A DNA stretch of 10,756 nucleotides, taken from an uncultured Clostridia bacterium. Lineage in GTDB: Bacteria; Bacillota; Clostridia; Oscillospirales; Ruminococcaceae. Positions 1-7,695 of this stretch are shown here, one piece after another; positions within the stretch are counted from its first letter, which is position 1; every line of letters begins with the position of its first letter. A program made the translations under genes and the position numbers. The notes under the pieces are model-generated. The model was not told the DNA's origin. It saw only the letters and a program-made list of their open reading frames with translations, and did no database searches. Location of the stretch: positions 1-10,756 of the forward strand of contig CALMXN010000179.1 of assembly GCA_937871145.1 (NCBI GenBank), given 5' to 3'.

Positions 1-639
1 GTTTCAGTTTGTGATGAAAAGAATGTCCTTGCGCAGACAACAGTTCTTACAAAATTGACCCACTCACAGGTTATACTGCCTTTGGTGGAAAAGCTTTTAA
101 AGGACGCGGAGCTGACACTTAGCGACATTGACGGCTTTGCTGTTGCAAACGGACCAGGCTCTTATACCGGACTTCGGATAGGAGTTTCTGCTGTGAAAGC
201 AATGTGCCTTGCGCTTAATAAAAAATGCATTGGGATATCAACTTTAAAATCACTTGCATATAACTGTGTCGGGTATAAATGCACGATAATTTCACTTATG
301 AGGACTCGCCCTGATATTGCTTACTATGGAATATTCAGAAGCAATGGTGAAAGTATTGAGCAAATAAAAGAAGACAGCATTGCACAGGTTTCTGATATAC
401 TTGAGCAGATAGATTTTTCACAGGATATTGTTATCGTGGGTGATTATTCGCAGGAATGCTTTGAAAAATATTTCAAGGATAAGGGCAATGTAAGAATTGC
501 ACCGGCACACGAAAGATTACAGCTTTCATCGTCCTTATGTGCCATTGCAATGAGAGAAAATTTATATTCGCCAGATGAACTTGATGCAAGTTATCTCCAG
601 ATTACAAAAGCTGAAAAAGATATTGCTGAAAAAGATTGA
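1..639 (+). CDS. tsaB: tRNA threonylcarbamoyladenosine biosynthesis protein TsaB (5'-truncated)
   Basis: The reading frame is open from base 1, so the gene begins outside the window. 212 residues are present, and comparison with the family (about 230 residues) suggests only about 15 N-terminal residues are missing. TsaB (YeaZ) is the actin-fold partner of TsaD in the cytoplasmic complex that makes N6-threonylcarbamoyladenosine at position 37 of ANN-decoding tRNAs. The sequence shows the family hallmarks: a THSQ motif followed by LPLVEKLL near the start of the fragment, then NGPGSYTGLRIGVS. The C-terminal half is more variable, as usual in TsaB. A TTG at 55 could be read as a start, but conserved sequence continues upstream of it (VSVCDEKNVLAQTT), so it is internal. 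Its stop codon lies in the -35 box of the next promoter. The identification rests on motifs and is strong. Confidence 0.93.
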   Translation, partial: VSVCDEKNVLAQTTVLTKLTHSQVILPLVEKLLKDAELTLSDIDGFAVANGPGSYTGLRIGVSAVKAMCLALNKKCIGISTLKSLAYNCVGYKCTIISLMRTRPDIAYYGIFRSNGESIEQIKEDSIAQVSDILEQIDFSQDIVIVGDYSQECFEKYFKDKGNVRIAPAHERLQLSSSLCAIAMRENLYSPDELDASYLQITKAEKDIAEKD

Positions 640-663
640 TTTTTAAATAAAATATGATATAAT
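636..663 (+). promoter_or_regulatory. Predicted sigma-A promoter for rpiB-glmS
   Basis: A -35-like TTGATT lies at 636-641. After 16 bases comes a perfect TATAAT -10 box at 658-663, preceded by TG at 655-656, which makes it an extended -10. Transcription would start near 670, leaving a leader of about 18 bases that contains the rpiB ribosome site. The -35 box overlaps the tsaB stop codon (637-639). The -10 match is seen directly; activity is inferred. Confidence 0.6.
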
Positions 664-687
664 TATTAAATTATAAGGAGTACTAAA

Positions 688-1122
688 ATGATTGTAATTG
701 GAAATGATCACGCAGCAACAACACTTAAAAATAAAATCATTGAATACTTTAAGGCAAACAATATTGACTATATGGACTGCGGTTGCGCAGATGGGGAAAA
801 ATGCGATTACCCTTTAAAAGCAAAGGAAGTCTGCGACATTGTTGTAAGTAAAAAGGCTGACCTTGGAATTCTTCTTTGTGGAACAGGTGTTGGTATGTCA
901 ATAGCAGCAAACAAGGTAAAAGGTATCCGTGCGGCAGTATGTTCAGATTATTATTCTGCAAAATATACAAGGCTTCACAATGATGCCAATGTTCTTTGTC
1001 TTGGTGCAAGAGTTGTCGGCGATGAATATGCCCTTGAACTTATCAATGTATTTATAAATACTGATTTTGAAGGCGGTCGTCATGCTAATAGAGTTAATAT
1101 GATTACTGATATTGAGAAATAA
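688..1122 (+). CDS. rpiB: Ribose-5-phosphate isomerase B
   Basis: A 144-residue protein of the RpiB/LacAB family, which interconverts ribose-5-phosphate and ribulose-5-phosphate in the cytoplasm (pentose phosphate pathway). Visible family residues are the N-terminal NDH motif (Asp7, His8; most members have SDH), DYP at 40-42, the catalytic loop CGTGVGMSIAANKV with Cys64 and Thr66, RLHNDANVL with His97 and Asn101, and GRHANRV with Arg131 and Arg135. These fit the catalytic cysteine and phosphate-binding residues of E. coli RpiB. The length is normal and the frame intact. AAGGAG at 675-680 supports the ATG at 688. The gene sits 48 bases after tsaB, behind its own likely promoter, and 16 bases before glmS, so the two are probably cotranscribed. 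A sugar-specific relative such as allose-6-phosphate isomerase is less likely because no allose genes are nearby. Confidence 0.93.
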   Translation: MIVIGNDHAATTLKNKIIEYFKANNIDYMDCGCADGEKCDYPLKAKEVCDIVVSKKADLGILLCGTGVGMSIAANKVKGIRAAVCSDYYSAKYTRLHNDANVLCLGARVVGDEYALELINVFINTDFEGGRHANRVNMITDIEK

Positions 1123-1126
1123 TTTT

Positions 1127-1131
1127 GGAGG
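1127..1131 (+). promoter_or_regulatory. Ribosome binding site that fixes the glmS start
   Basis: GGAGG lies 7 bases before the ATG at 1139. It selects that start over an in-frame ATG at 1112 that lies inside rpiB. The choice matters because the enzyme needs cysteine as residue 2, to be exposed when Met1 is removed. Confidence 0.85.
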
Positions 1132-1138
1132 AATCACT

Positions 1139-2959
1139 ATGTGTGGAATTGTCGGATATGTAGGAGAAAAAAACTGTACAAAAGTATTACTTGACGGTTT
1201 GTCAAAGCTTGAATATCGTGGTTATGATTCAGCAGGTATTTCAGTAATAGAAAATGGTTCAATTAAAACAGTAAAGGCACAGGGTAAGCTGCAGAACCTT
1301 GCTGACAAGCTTTCAGCAGAAGGTATCCCACAGGGAACCTGCGGAATAGGTCATACAAGATGGGCTACTCACGGTGAGCCTTCAGATATAAATGCACATC
1401 CTCACGGAAATGCAACACTTTCAATTGTTCATAATGGTATTATCGAAAACTATATGGACATTAAAAACTTCCTTATCAAAAAAGGATATGAATTTGTTTC
1501 ACAAACAGATACAGAAACTGTTGCAAAGCTCCTTGATTATTACTACAAGGGTGATGCTCTTGACGCTATTACTGAAACTCTTGAAGAAATCAGAGGTTCA
1601 TTTGCACTCGGAATTGTTTTCAAGGACTATCCTGATACAATTTATGCAGTAAGAAAGGAATCTCCTCTTATTGTTGGTACTGGTGACAATGAAAACTTCA
1701 TTGCTTCTGACGTTCCTGCTATTTTAAAATATACAAAAAAATATTATCTTCTTGAAAGTGATGAAATTGCTGTATTGAAGGAAAACGAAGTAAAATTCTT
1801 TGATATCCATAAATCAGAAATCACAAAGGAACTTAAGATTGCTGACTGGGATATGGAAGCTGCTGAAAAATGCGGTTATGAGCATTTTATGCTTAAGGAA
1901 ATTCACGAGCAGCCAACAGCTATTAAAAACACAATTAACCCAAGAATTATAAATGAATTGCCTGACCTTGAAGAAGCAGGTCTTACAGATGAAGTTCTCA
2001 AAGGCTTCAATAACGTATTCGTTGTTGCTTGTGGTACTGCAATGCACGCTGGTGTTGTCGGAAAGTATGTAATTGAAGGCCTTGTAAGGATGCCTGTTAC
2101 TGTCGACATTGCTTCAGAATTCAGATATAGAAATCCTATTATCACTGACAAGGATCTTGTAATTATCATTTCACAATCAGGTGAAACTGCCGATACACTT
2201 GCTGCTCTTCGCCTTGCAAAGCAGAAGGGTGCAAAGACACTTGCTATTGTCAATGTTGTTGGCTCATCAATTGCAAGAGATGCTGATATGGTAATCTATA
2301 CCCGTGCCGGTCTTGAAATTGCTGTTGCTTCAACAAAAGCATATTCTGTTCAGATTGCTGTAATGTATCTGCTTGCATTTAAGCTTGCTTATATAAAAGG
2401 CAAGATTTCAGAGGATGAATGCAAGTCCTTTATCAGACAGCTTCAGGAAACTCCTGAGGTTATTGACAAGTACCTTGAACAAAAGGACAATCTTCAGTAT
2501 ATTGCTTCAAAACTTATCAATGCTGACAGTCTCTTATTCATCGGTCGTGGCCTTGACTACGCAATGAGTATGGAAGGTTCATTAAAGCTTAAAGAAATTT
2601 CATACATTCACTCTGAAGCTTATGCTGCTGGTGAATTAAAGCACGGAACAATTTCACTTATTACTGACGGTATGCCTGTTATTGCTGTTGCAACACAGAC
2701 AGAACTTTTTGAAAAGACTATCAGCAATATCAAGGAAGTTAAAGCCCGTGGTGCAAAGGTTATTCTTGTATGTCAGGAAGGTGCCGAGGTTGAAGAAGGC
2801 GTTGCTGATTACAGAGTAGATTTACCTAAGATTAACGACCTATTAATGCCTATGATTTCAATTATCCCGCTCCAACTTATTTCCTACTACACAGCAGCTT
2901 TACGTGGCTGTGATGTTGATAAGCCAAGGAATCTTGCAAAATCTGTTACAGTTGAGTAA
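1139..2959 (+). CDS. glmS: Glutamine--fructose-6-phosphate aminotransferase (isomerizing)
   Basis: GlmS makes glucosamine-6-phosphate from fructose-6-phosphate and glutamine, the first step toward UDP-GlcNAc for peptidoglycan. The 606 residues match the usual length. The N-terminal class II glutaminase domain (about 1-230) starts MCGIVGY, so Cys2 becomes the N-terminal nucleophile. It also shows HTRWATHG (72-79), HNGIIENY (98-105) and TDTE (123-126). Two SIS sugar-isomerase domains follow (about 285-425 and 455-600), with SQSGET (345-350), ASTKAY (397-402) and SYIHSEAYAAGELKHG (488-503). The C-terminus is the conserved DKPRNLAKSVTVE (594-606). A GGAGG site precedes the start. Only 16 bases separate it from rpiB, which leaves no room for a glmS ribozyme. 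An intrinsic terminator follows. The identification is very secure. Confidence 0.98.
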   Translation: MCGIVGYVGEKNCTKVLLDGLSKLEYRGYDSAGISVIENGSIKTVKAQGKLQNLADKLSAEGIPQGTCGIGHTRWATHGEPSDINAHPHGNATLSIVHNGIIENYMDIKNFLIKKGYEFVSQTDTETVAKLLDYYYKGDALDAITETLEEIRGSFALGIVFKDYPDTIYAVRKESPLIVGTGDNENFIASDVPAILKYTKKYYLLESDEIAVLKENEVKFFDIHKSEITKELKIADWDMEAAEKCGYEHFMLKEIHEQPTAIKNTINPRIINELPDLEEAGLTDEVLKGFNNVFVVACGTAMHAGVVGKYVIEGLVRMPVTVDIASEFRYRNPIITDKDLVIIISQSGETADTLAALRLAKQKGAKTLAIVNVVGSSIARDADMVIYTRAGLEIAVASTKAYSVQIAVMYLLAFKLAYIKGKISEDECKSFIRQLQETPEVIDKYLEQKDNLQYIASKLINADSLLFIGRGLDYAMSMEGSLKLKEISYIHSEAYAAGELKHGTISLITDGMPVIAVATQTELFEKTISNIKEVKARGAKVILVCQEGAEVEEGVADYRVDLPKINDLLMPMISIIPLQLISYYTAALRGCDVDKPRNLAKSVTVE

Positions 2960-2963
2960 AATT

Positions 2964-2993
2964 AAAAGCAGGAGCATAAAACTCCTGCTTTTT
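2964..2993 (+). terminator. Intrinsic terminator after glmS
   Basis: A perfect 11-bp stem (2964-2974 with 2982-2992) closes a 7-base loop. The 3' arm runs into TTTTT ending at 2993, and the hairpin begins 4 bases after the glmS stop. It should end the rpiB-glmS transcript. The 5' arm begins with four A residues, so it could also act on the opposite strand. Confidence 0.9.
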
Positions 2994-3086
2994 AATATTA
3001 TCACTCTACCATCCAGAATGCTAATTATAAATAAACGTATATTTTTTAGTCAGAAACATAAAATAATTAAATCAGGGGGGTGTAAT

Positions 3087-3275
3087 ATGAAAGCAAAAGT
3101 TGATAAGGATACCTGTATCGGATGCGGACTTTGTCCATCAATCTGTCCGAACGTTTTCTCAATGGATTCCGATGGTCTTGCAATAGCAATTAATGATGAT
3201 GTGCCTGAGTCAAGTCAGGATGATGCTCTTGATGCTCAGGGCAGCTGCCCGGTAAATGCTATTTCAGTAGAATGA
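3087..3275 (+). CDS. Ferredoxin, single [4Fe-4S] cluster
   Basis: A 62-residue soluble electron carrier. Cys10, Cys13 and Cys16 (CIGCGLC) and Cys54 (SCPVNAI) form a CxxCxxC...CP set that binds one [4Fe-4S] cluster. The layout and length resemble the small monocluster ferredoxins of Thermotoga and Bacillus rather than the 2x[4Fe-4S] clostridial type, since there is no second CxxCxxC. Cys20 (ICPNVF) is also present; in the Thermotoga protein the equivalent cysteine forms a disulfide, but no obvious partner is seen here. The ATG at 3087 is chosen because GGGGGG (3075-3080) sits 6 bases upstream and the protein then starts at the family N-terminus (MKAKVDKDTC). The frame is open further upstream into glmS, but that part is not ferredoxin. 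The gene has terminators on both sides and appears monocistronic. I saw no convincing promoter in the 93 bases upstream. Its redox partner cannot be told from context. Confidence 0.93.
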   Translation: MKAKVDKDTCIGCGLCPSICPNVFSMDSDGLAIAINDDVPESSQDDALDAQGSCPVNAISVE

Positions 3276-3317
3276 AAAAACAGCCTTGCTTTTATTTTAA
3301 TTAGCAAGGCTGTTTTT
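3276..3317. terminator. Bidirectional terminator shared by ferredoxin gene and udp
   Basis: A perfect 15-bp inverted repeat (3276-3290 with 3303-3317) with a 12-base loop. The stem core is CAGCCTTGCT/AGCAAGGCTG. It is flanked by A residues on the left and T residues on the right, so each strand gives a GC-rich stem followed by a U-tract. It starts right after the ferredoxin stop codon and ends one base from the udp stop codon, and serves both convergent genes. Confidence 0.93.
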
Positions 3318-3318
3318 A

Positions 3319-4053
3319 TTATTTCTGTTTATCTTCCTTAATAAGAATCCTGAGTGCATCACGTGCAACCTCAATATTCTTTTTTATATCAGTATTTAAA
3401 AAAGACATTATTGATGCTGCTCTGCAACCTCTGATAGATGAGATAACAAATATTGCTGCAGCTTCCATTTCACTTGTGAGGACATCTGCCTTTTTCCAGG
3501 CATCCCATCTTTCGTGGAGTCTTGCTGATGCTGGCATATTGTCAGGTTCGTGCTGACCATAGAATGAATCCTTTGACTGTGTTATTCCTTCAATGAAGTT
3601 ATAGCCAAGATTCTTTGACGCTCTTGCAAGGGCATCAACAACATGCCTGTCGGCAACTGCCGGGAACTCAATCGGTACATAGTGAATTGTCGTTCCCTCA
3701 TCACGAACAGCCGCAGTATTGATAACACCATCAAGTGTCATATCCTGTGACCTGTCGCTGACTCTTCCTGCTGTGCCGACCCTTATAAAAGTATCAGCAC
3801 CACACTTTATAAGCTCTTCAACTGCAATAGCAGCAGAAGGACATCCCATTCCTGTTGAAGTGACAGTTACCTTTTCGCCGTCGAGGTAACCTGTCCATGT
3901 CTTATGTTCACGATTGTGTGCAATAAGCTTTGCATCATCGAAGTAGCTTGCTATTACGTCTGTTCTGAAAGGGTCACCAGGGAGCAGAACGTATCTTCCT
4001 ACTTCGCCCTCTTTACAACGAATGTGATATTGCTTTCCGTCTTCTGTCAGCAT
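3319..4053 (-). CDS. udp: Uridine phosphorylase (nucleoside phosphorylase, PNP/UDP family 1)
   Basis: This enzyme cleaves uridine with phosphate to uracil and (deoxy)ribose-1-phosphate in the cytoplasm. At 244 residues it is close to E. coli Udp (253). It shows the phosphate-site GDPFR (26-30), the uridine phosphorylase signature S-T-G-M-G-C-P-S-A-A-I-A-V-E-E-L (66-81), FIRVGTAG (89-96) and the ribose-binding SEMEAA (194-199). The uracil-specificity loop reads FYGQHEPDN (164-172): a glutamine is kept, but the arginine two places on in E. coli (GQER) is not evident, so the exact substrate is less certain than the family. The ATG at 4053 is supported by GGGGG 7 bases upstream. It is the last gene of the nucleoside transporter operon, 28 bases after nupQ, and ends at a shared terminator. 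Its position suggests it phosphorolyses imported nucleosides. Confidence 0.9.
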   Translation of the reverse strand: MLTEDGKQYHIRCKEGEVGRYVLLPGDPFRTDVIASYFDDAKLIAHNREHKTWTGYLDGEKVTVTSTGMGCPSAAIAVEELIKCGADTFIRVGTAGRVSDRSQDMTLDGVINTAAVRDEGTTIHYVPIEFPAVADRHVVDALARASKNLGYNFIEGITQSKDSFYGQHEPDNMPASARLHERWDAWKKADVLTSEMEAAAIFVISSIRGCRAASIMSFLNTDIKKNIEVARDALRILIKEDKQK

Positions 4054-4081
4054 TTTTTGTCCCCCTTAAATAATGTTATTT

Positions 4082-5035
4082 TTATCTTGCACCCTTATCA
4101 TAAGGTATTCCTGCGGCTACCGGACCATGTGATTTTCTTGAAGTGAATGAAAGAACAATCAGTGTTGCTACATATGGCAGTATTTTATAGAATGTGTCAG
4201 GAATATTTATTTTAAGGAAAAACGGTATCCCCGAATAAGCCGCTGCAAGTGTTTTCATAACGCCGAAAAACAAAGCAGCGAGGAAAATCTTCCCTGGCTT
4301 CCACTGACCGAAAATAAGAACGGCAAGTGCTAAAAAGCCATAACCTGAAACTGTTGCGTTAAAGTTTGTTGAGGTTGGAATTACATATACTATTCCGCCA
4401 AGCCCAGCAAGTGCACCTGAAAGCATTACACCAGCGTAACGGATTTTATATACACTTATACCGACTGACTCAGCCGCCTGCGGATTTTCGCCACAGGAAC
4501 GCAGATGCAGACCAAACTTTGTTCTATATAAAATTATACTTGATATTATGAGAATTGCAATACCTATATAGGTAGTTATATATGTGTTCTGAAAAAACAT
4601 TTTACCGACTATCGGAATGTCGCCGAACCATGTTACCTTTTCAATTCTGAAGGTATTTTTGAAGCTTATCTGCTGAACATCCTGTACAACTCTTGCTGCA
4701 AAGATACAGAAGGCAGGCGCAAACATATTAAGTGCTGTACTGCTTATTGTCTGGTCAGCTTTAAGATTGATTGATGCAAAGGCATGAAATAATGAAAATA
4801 TAATTCCCACCACTATTGAAATAAGCATAGCAATTATCAGTAAGCCCTGTCCGCTCATATTATCCTGATTAATACTCACAAACAACAGCCCGAAGAATGC
4901 ACCGATTACCATAATACCCTCAAGAGCAATATTGATAATGCCACTGCTTTCACAAAACATTCCGCCGAGTGCGACAATCATAAGAGGAATAAAAAAGAAC
5001 ATAGTCTGCTGAACGAGAAAATAGAAAGTATCCAT
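4082..5035 (-). CDS. nupQ: Nucleoside ABC transporter permease (NupQ/YufQ type)
   Basis: A 317-residue integral membrane protein of the BPD_transp_2 family, with many hydrophobic segments (about 8-10). It is the second permease of a BMP-type nucleoside importer. Family marks are SSGIINIALEGIM (30-42), the cytoplasmic loop RTKFGLHLRSCGENPQAAESVGI (171-193) that contacts the ATPase, GYGFLALAVLIFGQW (231-245), and the charged C-terminus GPVAAGIPYDKGAR. GGAGGT, inside the end of nupP, precedes the ATG at 5035, and only 5 bases separate it from the nupP stop codon, which points to translational coupling. Branched-chain amino acid and sugar permeases are distant relatives, but the adjacent BMP lipoprotein and the SSGIINIALEG motif favour nucleosides. 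Confidence 0.92.
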   Translation of the reverse strand: MDTFYFLVQQTMFFFIPLMIVALGGMFCESSGIINIALEGIMVIGAFFGLLFVSINQDNMSGQGLLIIAMLISIVVGIIFSLFHAFASINLKADQTISSTALNMFAPAFCIFAARVVQDVQQISFKNTFRIEKVTWFGDIPIVGKMFFQNTYITTYIGIAILIISSIILYRTKFGLHLRSCGENPQAAESVGISVYKIRYAGVMLSGALAGLGGIVYVIPTSTNFNATVSGYGFLALAVLIFGQWKPGKIFLAALFFGVMKTLAAAYSGIPFFLKINIPDTFYKILPYVATLIVLSFTSRKSHGPVAAGIPYDKGAR

Positions 5036-5040
5036 TTATA

Positions 5041-6138
5041 TTAACCTCCGTTTCCCTCTTGCTCGCTTTTCAGAACAGCCTTTGAAATTATTCCACGAAG
5101 CACTAGAGCAAAAGCACTGAAATAAATTATTGTTGAAATAATTATATCAATAATTTCAGGAACAAAGCCGTATGACTGCATATAAAATCCCGCTACTGTA
5201 ATATAAGCTATAAATATTGCTGAGAAGAATACCCCGAATGGATTGTTCAATGCAAGAAGCGCAACAGGAATTCCATTAAAGCCTTCAGGGGCAAGAACGT
5301 CCACAACAGATATATGCTTGCCTGACGCTGAAAGGTACATTATAGCACCACCCAGCCCCATCAGCGCACCTGATATCATCATTGAAACAATAATATTCCT
5401 TTTTTCGTTGATACCTGCATATTTTGCAGCATCTCTATTAAAGCCACAGGCTTTGAGTTCATAGCCTGTCTTTGTTTTTTCAAGAAGAATATAAATCACT
5501 ATAACCATTATGATTGCAATATAAATTCCTATATTGATACTACTTAACGGGAATATTTTATCAAGCCCCCCAGTTGGCAATGTAGAACCTTGTGGTACAG
5601 GGAGAGTCATATTCTTTGTGGAATCAAATATTGTAAGCTTTATCAGGTAATTTGTAATATACATTCCGATATAGTTCATCATTATAGAACCTATTACAAT
5701 ATTGACTTTGAAATATGCATTAAGCAAGCCGGGGATTGATGCCCATAAAGCTCCACCTATCATTGCAACAATAAGAGGCACAAGCCATTTTAAGGACCCA
5801 GGTAGAAATGTAAATTTTATAGCAACAAGTATTGCACAGTATGCCCCGAAAATGAACTGGCCAGGTCCGCCAATATTGAAAAGACCTGTCTTGAATGCAA
5901 AAGCAACACCAAGCCCTGTCATCATCACAGGTACTGCGTAATAGAATACATCACCCACGCCACGAAGTCCACCAGCAAAACCACCTGAAAGAATTGTTGC
6001 AAAACCGTTCCACGCATTAGCAGGGTCACTTATAAGAAGAATCAGAAGTCCGAAAACAAGCCCGACAACTATTGCGATAATTGACGAAAGCACTGCTGAA
6101 TGATTGTCAGACGCTAAAAAGCTTTTCATTCGCTTCAC
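5041..6138 (-). CDS. nupP: Nucleoside ABC transporter permease (NupP/YufP type)
   Basis: A 365-residue polytopic inner-membrane protein, the first permease of the importer and presumed partner of NupQ. It has a short cytoplasmic N-terminus, a first membrane segment at about 16-37, then FNIGGPGQF (87-95), the ATPase-contact loop KTGYELKACGFNRDAAKYAGI (223-243) and EGFNGIPVALLA (285-296), all typical of the BPD_transp_2 nucleoside group. The start is a GTG (6136-6138) that overlaps the nupO stop in a GTGA arrangement; AAGGAG lies 9 bases upstream of it. An ATG three codons further in is 18 bases from that site and so less likely. The overlap suggests tight translational coupling and roughly equal production with NupO. 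Confidence 0.92.
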   Translation of the reverse strand: MKRMKSFLASDNHSAVLSSIIAIVVGLVFGLLILLISDPANAWNGFATILSGGFAGGLRGVGDVFYYAVPVMMTGLGVAFAFKTGLFNIGGPGQFIFGAYCAILVAIKFTFLPGSLKWLVPLIVAMIGGALWASIPGLLNAYFKVNIVIGSIMMNYIGMYITNYLIKLTIFDSTKNMTLPVPQGSTLPTGGLDKIFPLSSINIGIYIAIIMVIVIYILLEKTKTGYELKACGFNRDAAKYAGINEKRNIIVSMMISGALMGLGGAIMYLSASGKHISVVDVLAPEGFNGIPVALLALNNPFGVFFSAIFIAYITVAGFYMQSYGFVPEIIDIIISTIIYFSAFALVLRGIISKAVLKSEQEGNGG

Positions 6139-7661
6139 TCAGCCACACTCCTTTTTGAACCCGCCATATATAAGCCAAGGTCGTTTACTGTCGTTGTCTT
6201 CGGGTCTAAATCCGCTGTGATTTTTCCCTCATACATTACAAGAATTCTGTCGCTGATGTCCATAACTTCATCAATTTCAAAAGACACAAGGAGAATTGCC
6301 TTTCCCGCCTCACGCTCTGAAATAAGCTGATTGTGGATATATTCAATAGCACCGACATCAAGCCCCCTTGTTGGCTGAACAGCTATAAGAACATTATGGT
6401 CGGTATCTATTTCCCTTGCAATAATTGCTTTCTGCTGATTCCCGCCTGACATACTTCTTGCCTTTGTCTTTGCTCCTTCACCACTTCTTATATCAAATTC
6501 TGAAATCAGCTTGTTTGCAAAAGGCCTAGCAACACTCGTGCGGATAAAACCACTCGGCGCAAATTTCTTTGTAAAATATCTTTTGAGAATAAGGTTTTCT
6601 TCAAGAGAATAATCAAGGATAAGCCCGTGCTTATGCCTGTCTTCTGGTATATGAGCAAGTCCGTTTATATTGCGGTATCTGATACTCCTTTTCGAAATTT
6701 CCTGTCCTCTTAAAACTATCTGTCCCTCATCTGATGGATTGAGTCCTGTTAGTGCCTCAACAAGCTCGGACTGTCCGTTGCCGTCAATTCCAGCAATACT
6801 GAGAATTTCTCCTTTTCTTATTTCAAAGGAAATATTGCTTAAAACTTTCTTACCACCGTGCTTTGAATTCTTTGAAAGATTTCGTACGGAAAGTATCGTT
6901 TCACCTGGCTCGAAAGGTGTCTTTTCAACATTAAAGCTGACTTTTCTGCCCACCATCATTTCCGACATTTGTTCTTTTGAGGTTTCATTGACGTTTACAG
7001 TACCGATATGCTTTCCACGCCTTAAAACAGTACAGTTATCGGCGACGGCCTTTATTTCATTGAGCTTATGAGTTATGAATATTATTGATTTACCTTCACT
7101 CGCCATTCCCTTCATTATCTGCATAAGCTCGTTAATTTCCTGTGGGGTAAGAACAGCTGTCGGCTCATCAAAAATAAGAATATTGTTGTTTCTGTAAAGC
7201 ATTTTGAGAATTTCAACACGCTGTTGCATACCGACGGAAATTTCCGAAATCTTTGCGTCAGGATTTATTCTCATATTATATTTTTTGCTAAGCTGTTCAA
7301 CTTTATCACGCGCATCATCCATACGAAGAAAGCCGAGAGTTGAGGTTTCTTCACCAAGAATTATATTTTCAAGAACAGTAAAATCCTTAACAAGCTTAAA
7401 ATGCTGATGAACCATTCCTATTCCCATTTCACTGGCATTCTTAGGGTTCATAATCCGCACATCCCTGCCACGGATACGGATGCTACCCTTTTCAGCCTGA
7501 TATATTCCAAAGAGCACACTCATTAAGGTTGACTTGCCTGCACCGTTTTCCCCAAGAAGTGCGTGAATTTCACCTTTTTTAACCTGAAGAGTTATGTTAT
7601 CATTTGCCTTTATGCCTGAAAACTTTTTTGTAATATTGAGCATCTCTACGACATACTCCAT
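6135..7661 (-). CDS. nupO: Nucleoside ABC transporter ATPase, two fused ABC domains (NupO/YufO type)
   Basis: A 508-residue cytoplasmic protein with two ABC domains that powers the NupPQ importer. Domain 1 (about 5-240) has a complete Walker A GENGAGKST (37-45), signature SVGMQQR (142-148), Walker B ILIFDEP (161-167) and the switch His198. Domain 2 (about 255-500) has a degenerate Walker A GIDGNGQSE (291-299) with no Lys-Ser/Thr, a good signature MSGGNQQK (404-411), and a Walker B with Gln429 in place of the catalytic Glu (VLIAVQPTRGLD). One inactive site is characteristic of this family, not a sign of decay. CAAAGAGGTGG upstream supports the ATG at 7661. It follows bmpA by 69 bases containing a hairpin and overlaps nupP by 4 bases. 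RbsA/MglA-type sugar ATPases share the architecture, but the QPTRGLDVGAIE form and the neighbouring genes indicate nucleosides. Confidence 0.94.
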   Translation of the reverse strand: MEYVVEMLNITKKFSGIKANDNITLQVKKGEIHALLGENGAGKSTLMSVLFGIYQAEKGSIRIRGRDVRIMNPKNASEMGIGMVHQHFKLVKDFTVLENIILGEETSTLGFLRMDDARDKVEQLSKKYNMRINPDAKISEISVGMQQRVEILKMLYRNNNILIFDEPTAVLTPQEINELMQIMKGMASEGKSIIFITHKLNEIKAVADNCTVLRRGKHIGTVNVNETSKEQMSEMMVGRKVSFNVEKTPFEPGETILSVRNLSKNSKHGGKKVLSNISFEIRKGEILSIAGIDGNGQSELVEALTGLNPSDEGQIVLRGQEISKRSIRYRNINGLAHIPEDRHKHGLILDYSLEENLILKRYFTKKFAPSGFIRTSVARPFANKLISEFDIRSGEGAKTKARSMSGGNQQKAIIAREIDTDHNVLIAVQPTRGLDVGAIEYIHNQLISEREAGKAILLVSFEIDEVMDISDRILVMYEGKITADLDPKTTTVNDLGLYMAGSKRSVAE

Positions 7662-7695
7662 ACTGCCACCTCTTTGTGAAAATAAGTATCAACAA

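Noticed and set aside
749..1009. Antisense open frame opposite rpiB
   Set aside because: A shadow of the real gene: no recognisable domain, no ribosome site, and low-complexity Leu/His/Gln-rich content.
1903..2253. Antisense open frame opposite glmS
   Set aside because: It mirrors the highly conserved SIS domain coding sequence and has no features of its own.
2904..3086. An upstream in-frame extension of the ferredoxin into glmS
   Set aside because: It overlaps the conserved glmS C-terminus out of frame and crosses the glmS terminator; the extra residues are not ferredoxin-like.
2993..3086. A riboswitch or clear promoter before the ferredoxin gene
   Set aside because: The 93-base AT-rich interval shows no stable hairpin set or consensus -35/-10 pair; only the G-rich ribosome site is convincing.
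6127..6129. ATG three codons inside nupP as the real start
   Set aside because: The AAGGAG site is 18 bases from it but 9 bases from the GTG at 6138, which also gives the coupled GTGA overlap with nupO.
6400..6830. Inactivating mutations in the second ABC domain of NupO (no Walker A Lys, Gln for the catalytic Glu)
   Set aside because: One degenerate nucleotide site is normal in this family of fused nucleoside ATPases, so it is not a sign of decay.
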